64,000 nt of DNA from Kosakonia sp. SMBL-WEM22 (GCF_014490785.1 NZ_CP051488.1:3596001-3660000), one strand, 5' to 3'; counted from the stretch's first letter, positions 17,950-26,867 are shown. Translations and numbers: made by a program. The notes: a model not told the origin generated them from the letters alone.

Positions 17950-18351
17950 ATGAATCATCGCGAAGCTGTTTTTCCCGCCAACCGCCATGCTCTTTATGAG
18001 GCGCATGGCTACTCCGCTGCCATTCGTTCAGGCGATCTGCTCTTTGTCTCCGGCCAGGTCGGCAGCCGCGAGGACGGCACACCGGAGCCCGATTTTGCCC
18101 GCCAGGTTGAACTGGCCTTTGCGAACCTTAGCGCAACCCTTGCCGCCGCTGGCTGCACCTTTGACGATCTGATTGATGTCACCACCTTCCATACCGACCC
18201 GGAGAAACAATTTCCAACTATTATGCAGGTGAAACAGGGTATTTTCCCGCAACCGCCCTACCCTAACTGGACAGCAGTGGGCGTTAACTGGCTGGCGGGT
18301 TTCGACTTCGAAATCAAAGTGATTGCCCGTATCCCCGAGGCACAGCCGTAA
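17950..18351 (+). CDS. RidA family protein (YjgF/YER057c/UK114)
   Basis: A 133-residue RidA-fold protein. RidA proteins deaminate reactive enamine/imine intermediates or act in degradative pathways. Visible family features are SGDLLFVSGQVG near the N-terminus, the central FANLSATLAAAGCTFDDLIDVTTFHTD, and a C-terminal WTAVGVNWLAGFDFEIKVIARIP; the canonical active-site arginine segment of true RidA (CKLPKVRVEI..) is not present in standard form, so this is a side clade (Rid-like) rather than housekeeping RidA. Start ATG follows GAAGGAACC. It sits directly behind the TetR operator cluster and is followed by a metallo-hydrolase gene, suggesting a small inducible catabolic or detoxifying unit. Confidence 0.87.
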   Translation: MNHREAVFPANRHALYEAHGYSAAIRSGDLLFVSGQVGSREDGTPEPDFARQVELAFANLSATLAAAGCTFDDLIDVTTFHTDPEKQFPTIMQVKQGIFPQPPYPNWTAVGVNWLAGFDFEIKVIARIPEAQP

Positions 18352-18423
18352 CGCACGAACCACCACACCGCTGCGGCGTGATGTGCCAGGCTGATCCTGT
18401 CCTTACTGCACAACGGAGAAGTG

Positions 18424-19218
18424 ATGATGATGACCTTATGCCGCGCCTGCGGAACCTCCTATGAGATCGCAGGCGAAAATCCGCAGCAGTGCAAAATCTG
18501 TGTCGATGAGCGGCAGTTTGTGCCGCCCGGCGGGCAGCAGTGGGTCGATCCCGCAGAACTGCTGGCTTCCCATACCAATAAGTGGAAACAGCACGAGACG
18601 GATCTCTTCAGCCTGCAAACGGTGCCGGATTTTGCCATCGGCCAGCGCGCCTTTCTGGTGAGAACGCCGGAGGGGAATATTTTATGGGACTGTATCGCCA
18701 CCCTCGACACGGCGACAAAAACGCTGATTGCCGCGCTGGGTGGGCTAAAAGCGATTGCCATCTCCCACCCGCACTACTACACCACCATGCAGGATTGGGC
18801 CGCCGAGTTTGATGCGCCGATCTATCTTCACGCCAGCGATCGCGCCTGGATTATGCGTGACACCCCCTGGCTGAACCTGTGGGAGGGCGATACGCTTCAG
18901 TTGACCCGCGACGTTAGCGTGATGCGCCTCGGCGGTCACTTTCCCGGCGGCGCGGTGCTCTACTGGGCGCGGGAAGAGGGCATTGTACTGTCGGGGGATA
19001 TTGTGCAGGTCGCACCGGGCAATGACGCGGTCTCATTTATGTGGAGCTACCCGAATATGCTGCCGCTGACGGCCGACACGGTGAGCGACATGCTGCGCCG
19101 CCTGGGCGCGATAAACTTCACCCGGCTCTACGGTGCATTTGAAGGCAGGGAAATTACGCAAAACGCCGCAGCGATCGTGCAGCGTTCCGGCGAGAAGTAT
19201 ATTGCCTGTCTGCGCTAA
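18424..19218 (+). CDS. MBL-fold metallo-hydrolase with N-terminal zinc-ribbon-like segment
   Basis: About 264 residues. The N-terminus has two CxxC-like pairs (CRAC at about 6-9 and CKIC about 27-30), resembling a small zinc ribbon. A metallo-beta-lactamase fold follows: the metal-1 motif reads SHPHYYTT, so the HxH pair is kept but the DH of HxHxDH is replaced, while LGGHFPGG and LSGDIV supply the later histidine and aspartate. A reduced or altered metal site is therefore expected. The substrate is unknown. ATG codons at 18424, 18427 and 18430 follow a GGAGAA site; the exact start is ambiguous by one or two residues. It lies 72 bases after the RidA gene and is probably co-regulated by TetR. 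Confidence 0.85.
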   Translation: MMMTLCRACGTSYEIAGENPQQCKICVDERQFVPPGGQQWVDPAELLASHTNKWKQHETDLFSLQTVPDFAIGQRAFLVRTPEGNILWDCIATLDTATKTLIAALGGLKAIAISHPHYYTTMQDWAAEFDAPIYLHASDRAWIMRDTPWLNLWEGDTLQLTRDVSVMRLGGHFPGGAVLYWAREEGIVLSGDIVQVAPGNDAVSFMWSYPNMLPLTADTVSDMLRRLGAINFTRLYGAFEGREITQNAAAIVQRSGEKYIACLR

Positions 19219-19223
19219 CGGGC

Positions 19224-20114
19224 TCAGCCTGGCCCTTCGCTGGCGGCCGCCAGTAGCGGCACCAGTACATCACTGATTGGCACCGCAATACCGTGCGCGT
19301 GGCCGAGCCGCTGGATCACGCCGTTACGGATATCCCACTCCAGCGGGCGGTTCGCCTGGCGGTCAGCAAGAATAGAGGTGCCCAAATCCGCAGGCGCGCG
19401 CTGGAAGTTGCCGACAATCTCCTGCGGCACGTCATCCTTAAGCACCGCCCCTTCGGCGCGCGCCACGGCCAGGCATTCACGCAGATAGGCCAGCGCTAAA
19501 TCGGTAATATCCTCGCGAGAAAACATGCCAGCACGGCGGTTGGCCAGCACCATCAGCCCGGCCGCCGCGTTCTGTAACAGCTTGCGCCAGGCGATAGAGA
19601 GAAAATCCGCAGAGAGATCGACGGCGCAGCGCGTGCCGCTTAACGCCCCCACCACCCGTTGTGCCTGCGGCACATCCGGCAGGGTCAGGCGCGGTTTCGC
19701 CCGCAGCCAGACGGAGGCATCCGGCTCACGCTGCGCCGGAAACCAGACCACGGAAGGCAGCACCGTCGCGCCGTTAACCAGCGGGGCGAGCTGCGCTTTC
19801 TGCTCTACGCCATTTTGCAGCGCACACACCACGCTCTTCTCATCGCAGAGCGCGGCGAGCCAGGCGGCACTTTCGGCAACCTGAGTGGTTTTCACCGCCA
19901 CAAACACCAAATCGACCGGCTGCTGGATCGTCGTCGGGTCGGTGAGCACCGGGCCGGGAACAACAATCTCGCCATCATCATGACGCAGCGTTAACTGCGG
20001 ATGAGCGGTGCGTCCGCAAAGCAGCGGCGCGCGGTTAACTTCATGCAGCGCGGCGGCAATGGTGGTGCCAATCGCGCCCGGGCCAATCAGCGCAATCGTA
20101 AGATTTTCAGACAT
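19224..20114 (-). CDS. Ketopantoate reductase-like oxidoreductase (PanE/ApbA family)
   Basis: A 296-residue NAD(P)H-dependent oxidoreductase with an N-terminal Rossmann motif GPGAIGTTIAAAL (about 8-20) and a C-terminal all-helical domain containing WRKLLQNAAAGLMVLANR, the arrangement of 2-dehydropantoate 2-reductases. It differs from housekeeping panE, which lies elsewhere in enterobacterial genomes, so a paralogue acting on another 2-oxo acid is plausible. The start at 20114 (MSENLTIALIG) is behind an AGGAG site; the longer frame from 20138 lacks one. It is convergent with the metallo-hydrolase gene, six bases apart. Confidence 0.85.
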   Translation of the reverse strand: MSENLTIALIGPGAIGTTIAAALHEVNRAPLLCGRTAHPQLTLRHDDGEIVVPGPVLTDPTTIQQPVDLVFVAVKTTQVAESAAWLAALCDEKSVVCALQNGVEQKAQLAPLVNGATVLPSVVWFPAQREPDASVWLRAKPRLTLPDVPQAQRVVGALSGTRCAVDLSADFLSIAWRKLLQNAAAGLMVLANRRAGMFSREDITDLALAYLRECLAVARAEGAVLKDDVPQEIVGNFQRAPADLGTSILADRQANRPLEWDIRNGVIQRLGHAHGIAVPISDVLVPLLAAASEGPG

Positions 20115-20237
20115 CAAACGTTCTCCTGCTGTGATCATCGGTTATCAGTGCCCATCAGGCGTGATTGACGCATACGCGTTTTTTCGCCTGCTCACCACCA
20201 TAAGCCCGTTAAGGAACGAAAGACAGCCGAATAATTC

Positions 20238-23200
20238 TCACGCCTCTTTTGCCCGCCGCGTAGCCCACTCGCAAAGGCGCATGATGACGACAAAAAAGAC
20301 CGGCACAAAAAACAGCGACAGCACGGTGGCGCTGATCATGCCGCCAAACACCCCGGTGCCAATCGCATGCTGCGTGCTGGCGCTGGCCCCGCGGGCAATC
20401 ATCAACGGCACCACGCCAAGCGTAAAGGCGAGCGAGGTCATCAAAATGGGCCGCAGCCGTTGCTTTGAGGCCAGCAGCGTCGCCTCAAGGGTGCTTTTGC
20501 CCTGCAAGCGCAGCTGGCGGGCAAACTCAATAATCAGAATGGCGTTTTTCGCCGACAGGCCAATCAGCGTGATAAGCCCGACTTTGAAAAAGACATCGTT
20601 GCTCATGCCAGCCACAATCACGGCGGCAAGCGCACCGATAAGCCCGAGCGGCACCACCAGCATCACCGCAAAGGGGATTGACCAGCTCTCATACAGCGCG
20701 GCAAGCACCAGAAACACCACCAGTACCGAGAGCGCGATCAGCCCCGGCAGCTGCGCGGCAGAGTCCTTCTCTTGCAGCGAACTGCCCGCCCACTCGCCGC
20801 CAAACCCCTCCGGCAGCGCGCGTGCCAGTTGCTCCATGGTCGCCATGCCGGTACCGCTTGAGTGACCCGGCGCGGCGCTGCCGGTGATGCGTATTGCCGG
20901 GTAACCCTGATAGCGGTTGAGCTGCTGCGGCGACTGGGTCCACGTCGCGCTGACTACGCTTGAGAGTAAAACCATCTCGCCGCTTCTGTTTTTCAGCGGG
21001 ATGTTGAGCAGGGTTTCCGGCTGCATGCTGTATGCGGCATCGGCCTGCACAATCACCTGCTGTAAGCGACCGTTCTGCGTGTAGTCATTGACATAATTCG
21101 AGCCGGAGGCAACGGAGATCGCCTGGTTAATCTCCTCAAACGAGACGCCCATCGCCTCCGCTTTCTCGCGGTCGATGGTCAGTGAGATCGCGGTGCCCTG
21201 CGGCAAACCGTCGATATAGACATCAGAGAGTGCGCCGCTTTCATTGGCCCTCTCCACCAACGTATCCGCCGCCTGTTTCAGTGCGTTGTACCCCTTCCCT
21301 GCCCGATCCTGAATATAAAAGGTAAAGCCCGATGAGGTGCCCATATCGGAAATAGCTGGCGGCAGCAGGCTCATGGTCGTCGCGCCCGGCACGGACGCCA
21401 TCTTCTGCTGAATAAGATCGGCTTCGCTCTGCGCCGTCGCGCCGTGGCGCTCCTGCCACCCTTTTAAGGTCGTAAAGGCCATCGCCGAATTCTGCCCGGA
21501 GCCTGAAAAGCCAAAGCCGAGGATCATCAGATTGCTGTCGATAGCCGGACGATCGGTCAGGACCTGCTCAAACTGCTCCACCACCTCGGTGGTGCGCTGC
21601 ATGGTGGCGTCAGAGGGGAGCTGAATGGAGGAGATAAAGTAGCCCTGATCCTCTTCGGGTAAGAAGGAGGATGGCAGCGCCACCAGACCGGCAAAGAGTG
21701 CGATGCAGAGCGCGGCATAGATCAGCAGCATGCGACCGCTGCGCATCAACACCCATAAAAGCCCCGATTCATAGCGCGCTGCCATGCCGTTAAAGGCGCG
21801 GTTAAAGCGGGCGGAAAAGCCCCGCGCAGCGCCAGAATGCGGCTTCAGCACCGTTGCGCAGAGCGCAGGCGTCAGGGTGAGCGCCAGGAACGCCGAAAAG
21901 AGGATCGACACCGCCATGGCAATGGCGAATTGCCGGTAGATGAGGCCAACGGAGCCGCTGGCGAAGCCCATCGGGATAAACACCGCGGTCAGCACCAGCG
22001 TGATACCGATAATCGCCGGCGTAATTTCGCGCATCGCCTGCCGGGTCGCGTTCGCAGGCGTCATCCCCTGCTCCTCCATCAGCCGCTCAACGTTCTCAAC
22101 CACCACAATCGCGTCATCGACGATAATGCCAATCGCCAGCACCATGCCAAACATGGTGAGGATATTGATGGAGTAACCACTTAGCAGCATTACGGTAAAA
22201 GTACCGAGCAATGCGATAGGCGCGACAATCGCCGGGATCAGCGTACAGCGCACTTTGTGCAGGAAGAGCAGCATTACCAGAAACACCAGCACCATTGCTT
22301 CGATAAAGGTCTGCACCACCTTGTAGATGGAGAGTTTGACGAAGGGCGCGGTATCAAACGGCACCGTGAAGACCACGCCTTCTGGCAGCACGCTTTTCAA
22401 CTCTGCCAGCCGCTGATGCACTGCCGCCGCAGTGTTAATGGCATTTGCCCCGGTAGCGAGCTGGATCGCCGCAGCCGTTGCCGGCACGCCATTCTCACGA
22501 ATACCAAAGGTATAGCTCTGCAAGCCACTTTCGACGCGTGCGATATCCGCCAGCCGTAAACGCGCGCCGCTGGTGTTCGACTTCAGCGTAATATTGCGAA
22601 ACTCCTCAATGGAGGAGAGCTGGCCTTTGACGGTCAGCGGATAGGTCACACGCTGCCCCGCCAGCGCAGGCTCATCCCCAACGCGTCCCGGTGAGACCAG
22701 CACGTTTTGCTGCGCAATCGCGGTGGTGACATCGCTGACGGAGAGCTGATAGCTGTGCATCTTGAGCGGATCGAGCCAGATACGCATTGCCTTCTCGCCG
22801 CCAAAGAGTTGCACCTTGCCCACACCAGGAAGGCGACGCAGTTCGTCGGTCACATTGCGGGCGAAGTAGTCGCTAAGATCCGCCTCCTGATACTTACCAT
22901 CCGTCGATTTCAGCCCGACCATCATCAAAAACCCGGTCTCCGCGGCATCAACGCTGATACCATTTTGCCGCACCACCTGCGGTAGCCGCGGTTCGACAAT
23001 TTTGATCTGGTTTTGCAGATCGATCTGCGCGAGCTTGACATCGGTGCCCGGTTTAAAGGTGACGGTGATCGAGGCCGTGCCGCTGGTATCGCTGGTGGCC
23101 TCAAAATAGAGAATGTTATCGACGCCAGAGATCTCGCGCTCAATCAGCGAAATAACCGAGGTGTTCATCATCTCCGGCGTGGCCCCAGGAAAGGTGACGG

Positions 23201-23336
23201 AGATAATCACGCCCGGCGGTGCCACCGCCGGATATTGTGATACGGGCAGCTTTGGAATGGCGAGCAGCCCGCCGAGGATAATAAATAGCGCAATGACCCA
23301 GGCAAAAACGGGGCGTGCAATAAAAAAGTGCGGCAT
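20238..23336 (-). CDS. RND multidrug efflux permease (HAE-1 family), no adjacent adaptor
   Basis: A 1032-residue inner-membrane RND pump. The usual duplicated layout is seen: TM1 near 10-28, a large periplasmic loop, TM2-6 with the proton-relay GIIVDDAIVVVENVERLM (two aspartates) around 400, TM7 about 535, a second periplasmic loop, and TM8-12 with FFKVGLITLIGLSAKNAILIIEFA carrying the relay lysine. HAE-1 members export amphiphilic drugs by proton antiport with a periplasmic adaptor and a TolC channel. No membrane-fusion protein or outer-membrane factor gene lies next to it, so it must borrow them, as AcrD borrows AcrA in E. coli. An AdeRS-like two-component system lies 0.9 kb away on the other strand. 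Confidence 0.93.
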   Translation of the reverse strand: MPHFFIARPVFAWVIALFIILGGLLAIPKLPVSQYPAVAPPGVIISVTFPGATPEMMNTSVISLIEREISGVDNILYFEATSDTSGTASITVTFKPGTDVKLAQIDLQNQIKIVEPRLPQVVRQNGISVDAAETGFLMMVGLKSTDGKYQEADLSDYFARNVTDELRRLPGVGKVQLFGGEKAMRIWLDPLKMHSYQLSVSDVTTAIAQQNVLVSPGRVGDEPALAGQRVTYPLTVKGQLSSIEEFRNITLKSNTSGARLRLADIARVESGLQSYTFGIRENGVPATAAAIQLATGANAINTAAAVHQRLAELKSVLPEGVVFTVPFDTAPFVKLSIYKVVQTFIEAMVLVFLVMLLFLHKVRCTLIPAIVAPIALLGTFTVMLLSGYSINILTMFGMVLAIGIIVDDAIVVVENVERLMEEQGMTPANATRQAMREITPAIIGITLVLTAVFIPMGFASGSVGLIYRQFAIAMAVSILFSAFLALTLTPALCATVLKPHSGAARGFSARFNRAFNGMAARYESGLLWVLMRSGRMLLIYAALCIALFAGLVALPSSFLPEEDQGYFISSIQLPSDATMQRTTEVVEQFEQVLTDRPAIDSNLMILGFGFSGSGQNSAMAFTTLKGWQERHGATAQSEADLIQQKMASVPGATTMSLLPPAISDMGTSSGFTFYIQDRAGKGYNALKQAADTLVERANESGALSDVYIDGLPQGTAISLTIDREKAEAMGVSFEEINQAISVASGSNYVNDYTQNGRLQQVIVQADAAYSMQPETLLNIPLKNRSGEMVLLSSVVSATWTQSPQQLNRYQGYPAIRITGSAAPGHSSGTGMATMEQLARALPEGFGGEWAGSSLQEKDSAAQLPGLIALSVLVVFLVLAALYESWSIPFAVMLVVPLGLIGALAAVIVAGMSNDVFFKVGLITLIGLSAKNAILIIEFARQLRLQGKSTLEATLLASKQRLRPILMTSLAFTLGVVPLMIARGASASTQHAIGTGVFGGMISATVLSLFFVPVFFVVIMRLCEWATRRAKEA

Positions 23337-23485
23337 GGTTTTATTTTGTCATGTTGTCCAGAGGATCAGGCGCGGGCATGATTATGACTCGCCATTTTCT
23401 GCGCCTGGTTAATCAATAATCGTAAGGTTTATCTGTTTAGCCCTAATGCATGATTGATGGAGGCTGTGTGGAGAGCGGGCTAAAA

Positions 23486-23875
23486 TCAAAACCGCCGGAC
23501 GAGCAAAAAGAGCGGCGTCACGCCAAAAAAAGCGGTGAGAAAGCACTCATAGTAGAAAGTGAGATCGTAAATCGTCGGTACGCGATAGCATAAGACGTTA
23601 AAAATAACGATCAGGCTAATAAAGAGCGAGGCAATAATCAGAAAGATGAGAGTTAATTCCTGTAATACGCCGCTTTTCTGCTGCAACATTAATAAAAACG
23701 TGCAGGCGCAGAGGTTGATATAGAGCAACGGCGAGGCGAGCAGCGTCAGCGCCACTTTCTCACCAAGATGGTGTATTAACAGCAGCCATAGATAGAGCAG
23801 GCCCCAGCAGGCCATTAGAAAAACGACCAGCGTGCGAATCGTCTCAGCCCTGGGTTTTATATCTACTTTCATCAT
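23486..23875 (-). CDS. Hypothetical inner-membrane protein, four predicted helices
   Basis: A 129-residue hydrophobic protein that I do not recognise. After a short basic start (MMKVDIKPRAETIR) four membrane segments follow: about 15-36, 46-66, 75-97 and 105-126, with a final VRRF. The start at 23875 has an AGGA site eight bases upstream; the reading frame extends to 23944 without support. It lies between the RND permease gene and the response-regulator gene, on the permease strand and 149 bases downstream of nothing it obviously shares. Its position suggests, but does not show, a link to the efflux system. Confidence 0.65.
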   Translation of the reverse strand: MMKVDIKPRAETIRTLVVFLMACWGLLYLWLLLIHHLGEKVALTLLASPLLYINLCACTFLLMLQQKSGVLQELTLIFLIIASLFISLIVIFNVLCYRVPTIYDLTFYYECFLTAFFGVTPLFLLVRRF

Positions 23876-24196
23876 TGCTTCATTCCTGATGAATAAACGC
23901 TGCCCGATAAGCGCGATATTTACTCTGCACGTCAGGCAGTTCATAACGGCTGTTTACGCCGATGGCAGAACAGTGAGCGGCTATTGTCATTCCGCTGCGT
24001 GTACATTTTTTAACGTGAATGTGGAGCCTGTGTGGAAGGTGTAATGAGGCGTTGAGAAAGAGCGCATTACTGCGTGCAACTTTTGCCGTCGGGTCTGGTC
24101 TGAATCTGGCAAATTACTGGCAGGACACCACCGTGTTTCATTCAGAAAGAACTAAATTAACACGCACTGACATCGTCAACGGTAGCAGGAGAGAAA
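23876..24196. other. Divergent intergenic region before the AdeRS-like genes
   Basis: No gene is seen in these 321 bases. The stretch separates the minus-strand membrane protein from the plus-strand response regulator, so promoters for both should be here. I could not identify a convincing operator. The final bases supply a good CAGGAGAG ribosome site for the response regulator. Confidence 0.6.
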
Positions 24197-24901
24197 ATGG
24201 ACAATAAGCACCTTATTCTGGTTGCTGAAGATGATGATGAAATCGCCGATATTCTGCAAAGCTATATTCAGCGCGCCGGTATGCGCACGCTGCGCGCGGC
24301 TGACGGCGAGCAGGCGATTAGCCTCTGCTTCCTGCATAAACCCGATCTGGTTTTGCTCGATATTCAGTTGCCGATCCAGGATGGCTGGAGCGTCCTGAGC
24401 GCAGTGCGTAAAGAGAGCGCGGTGCCGGTTATCATGGTCACCGCGCTGGATCAGGACATTGATAAATTGATGGGGCTGCGGCTCGGCGCGGATGATTATG
24501 TGGTGAAGCCCTTCAACCCCTCGGAAGTGGTGGCGCGAATCGAAGCAGTGCTGCGCCGCACCAAAGCGGGCGGCGTGCCGCCTTGCGATAAACCGATTCG
24601 CACCCAGTATGTGACGGTCTATCCCGACGAGTTTTATGTCGAGGTGCATCTTGATGGCGAAACGGTCACCCCGCTGCTGACTACCACCGAGTTTAAGTTG
24701 CTGGCGCACCTGGCGAAAAACCCGCGCAAAGTCTGCTCACGCGAAGAGTTGCTTAACGCCTGCCTGCCGGAGGGCGATACGCTGGATCGCACGGTGGACA
24801 GCCATATGAGTAAGCTGCGCAAAAAGCTGGAGCAGTGCGGCCTGAAGGGGATGCCGGAGAGCATCCGCGGCATGGGCTATCGCTTGGGGCAGATGAAATG
24901 A
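24197..24901 (+). CDS. OmpR-family response regulator, AdeR-like
   Basis: A 234-residue response regulator. The receiver domain (1-120) has the acidic pocket EDDDE at 11-15, phosphoacceptor D55 in LLDIQLP, and the conserved lysine in VVKPFNP. The C-terminal winged helix shows TTTEFKLLAHL and DRTVDSHMSKLRKKLEQCG. The stretches TALDQDIDKLMGLRLGADDYVVKPFNPSEVVARIEAVLRRT and the C-terminal motif closely resemble Acinetobacter AdeR, and also BaeR. The ATGA overlap with the kinase gene couples the pair. Control of the nearby RND permease is the natural inference, by analogy with AdeRS-AdeABC. Confidence 0.9.
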   Translation: MDNKHLILVAEDDDEIADILQSYIQRAGMRTLRAADGEQAISLCFLHKPDLVLLDIQLPIQDGWSVLSAVRKESAVPVIMVTALDQDIDKLMGLRLGADDYVVKPFNPSEVVARIEAVLRRTKAGGVPPCDKPIRTQYVTVYPDEFYVEVHLDGETVTPLLTTTEFKLLAHLAKNPRKVCSREELLNACLPEGDTLDRTVDSHMSKLRKKLEQCGLKGMPESIRGMGYRLGQMK

Positions 24902-25971
24902 GCCGCCAGCAGACATTAGACCGGCAGATCCTGTGGTTTATGATCTCGTTGACGCTGATTGTCATTGCCATTGCGATCATCGGCTCCTGGCTCTTTTACG
25001 CCTTCCTGATCGATTACATCCCTGGCGGTGAAGAGCTTGGCAATGAGGAGCAGATGACAATTGTCGACTGGGCGTGGATCCTGATGGTCACCGTCATGTC
25101 GCTCGCCATCTCGCTCTTTTTCGCCGTCAGGCTGTCGTCAAAAATCCTGCGTCCTTTAACCTCGGTTGCCACCAGCCTGCGGCGTATTGCCGAGGGCGAT
25201 CTCGGCGCGCGCGCCGCCTGCTCCAGTTCCCATCTTGGTGAGGTCAATAACCTCGTTAATGACTTCAATACCATGGCGGAAAAACTGCAAACTCTGGAGG
25301 CGCAGCGCAAATCGTGGAATGCGGCGATTGCCCATGAGCTGCGCACGCCGGTGACGATCCTGCGCGGCAGGCTGCAAGGGCTGGTCGATGGTGTATTTGA
25401 CGCCGATCCGGCGCTTTTTGCCAACCTGCTTAAACAGACGGAAGGGTTAACCAACCTGATTGAGGATATGCGGGTGGTAAGTTCTTCGGGCGCGGCGCAA
25501 TTTTCATTAACTCTTGAGGAGGTCGATTTAAAGTCGACGCTGCAGAGCGCGATTGACGCCTTCTCGCTGGAGTTGGCGCGCCATCACGTCAACGTAATTG
25601 CCGAGTTGCGCCCTCAGGCGTGCGTGTGCGATCCGCTACGCATTATTCAGTGCATGACGGTGCTGTTCGATAACGCCATCAAATATGCCACCTCGAAAAC
25701 CGTGGTGATAAAAAATGGTGTTACCGACAAAGAGGTCTACGTGCTGGTGCAGGATCACGGCCCCGGCATTCCTGAAACGCTGCATAAATTCCTGTTTCAG
25801 CCTTTTCAGCGCGGAGCCGAGGCGCGCGAGTCGCACCCGGAGGGGTGCGGGCTGGACCTGTCAGTGGTGAAAGCGATTATGCTTGCCCACGGTGGCGATG
25901 TGACCTATACCCTGACGGCTAACCGTCATTCGCTCTTCAAGCTGAGCTGGCCGCTACACACAACGCCCTAA
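24898..25971 (+). CDS. Sensor histidine kinase, AdeS-like
   Basis: A 357-residue membrane histidine kinase. Two membrane helices lie at about 10-35 and 60-82 with a short periplasmic loop of about 25 residues (PGGEELGNEEQMTIVDW), too small for a ligand domain, so sensing is probably within the membrane. A HAMP segment (LSSKILRPLTSVATSLRRIAEGDLGARA) leads to the phosphoacceptor H-box IAHELRTPVTILRGRLQGLVDGVF, then the N-box LFDNAIKYA, G1 DHGPGIP and G2 EGCGLDLSVV. The H-box strongly resembles AdeS. It overlaps the regulator by four bases. Its stop overlaps the convergent ATP-grasp gene stop by four bases. Confidence 0.9.
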   Translation: MSRQQTLDRQILWFMISLTLIVIAIAIIGSWLFYAFLIDYIPGGEELGNEEQMTIVDWAWILMVTVMSLAISLFFAVRLSSKILRPLTSVATSLRRIAEGDLGARAACSSSHLGEVNNLVNDFNTMAEKLQTLEAQRKSWNAAIAHELRTPVTILRGRLQGLVDGVFDADPALFANLLKQTEGLTNLIEDMRVVSSSGAAQFSLTLEEVDLKSTLQSAIDAFSLELARHHVNVIAELRPQACVCDPLRIIQCMTVLFDNAIKYATSKTVVIKNGVTDKEVYVLVQDHGPGIPETLHKFLFQPFQRGAEARESHPEGCGLDLSVVKAIMLAHGGDVTYTLTANRHSLFKLSWPLHTTP

Positions 25972-26867
25972 GTTAAGTTAAGCCGCCACATCTCACCCAG
26001 TCGGGTATCCCACTCGGCCGGAACAATCTTCAGTTTTCCCCGGCGCGGGCTGAGGGTGATTTCACTAAAATAGATCCCCTCCTCCGTTGGCATCAGATCG
26101 ATGCGGCAGTAGTCGATCCCTGCGGCTAACCGCTGTGAAGCGCCGATCGCCTGTTGCAGTAATTCAGGTTCGGGGATCGCACCAGGCGTGTTGGGATACT
26201 CCATCTGGTAGGGCTGCAACTGCCAAGCGCGGTTGTAGACATTGATATAACCACTTCCGGCTTCGTCGGTAAAATCAGCCTCAATCACCTCGGCGACACC
26301 GTGGAAACAGTGGAGCCGCAGCATCTCTGGCGTCTGATTTTTATTGCCGCGGGTAAAGACGTCGATATATTTCTCGCACAGAATAACGGGCGCAATATCT
26401 TTGTACTGCCACTCGCGGGTGGCGTAATACATATTCTTTTTCAGGGCCAGCGACAACTTATTAATGGCAGCGCCAACGTTAAGCTGATCCTTATCGAGAC
26501 AGACCACTGCGCTACCGCTGTCGTGATTACACTTCAGCACAAAACGCGCTGGCAGGCTGGTGAAGTCGATATCCTCGACCCGTTGGTAAACGCCCAACAG
26601 GGGTGCGATACGTAATTGATCGGTGCGGGCGTGAACATATTCACGTACCGCCAGCTTATCGGCCAACAGGGTGTAGAGCGGGTTACGATCATAGAGCATA
26701 CGGTGGCAGATCTTTTCGCTGAGCGTCACCGGATGGCGCAAATCATGATCGCGTCCGGAAATTCTTTTCAGCCTGCTGGCGTGAAATTGGCTGTCTGCCA
26801 CGGCGCAGGCCGTCACTTTTTTCGCCAGATAAGAGATGTATTTACGGAAATAGTCGAGTCTGTTCAT
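25968..26867 (-). CDS. TupA-type ATP-grasp family protein
   Basis: A 299-residue protein resembling the TupA-like ATP-grasp family, whose members attach amino acids or acids to surface polysaccharides or teichuronopeptides. Supporting stretches are the N-terminal TLSEKICHRMLYDRNPLYTLLADKLAVREYV, the ATP-binding LPARFVLKCNHDSGSAVVC and the acidic metal-binding end YCRIDLMPTEEGIYFSEITLSPRRG. No capsule or O-antigen genes are nearby, so it is an orphan of unknown acceptor. An AGGAGGG ribosome site precedes the ATG. It is convergent with the histidine kinase gene. Confidence 0.82.
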   Translation of the reverse strand: MNRLDYFRKYISYLAKKVTACAVADSQFHASRLKRISGRDHDLRHPVTLSEKICHRMLYDRNPLYTLLADKLAVREYVHARTDQLRIAPLLGVYQRVEDIDFTSLPARFVLKCNHDSGSAVVCLDKDQLNVGAAINKLSLALKKNMYYATREWQYKDIAPVILCEKYIDVFTRGNKNQTPEMLRLHCFHGVAEVIEADFTDEAGSGYINVYNRAWQLQPYQMEYPNTPGAIPEPELLQQAIGASQRLAAGIDYCRIDLMPTEEGIYFSEITLSPRRGKLKIVPAEWDTRLGEMWRLNLT

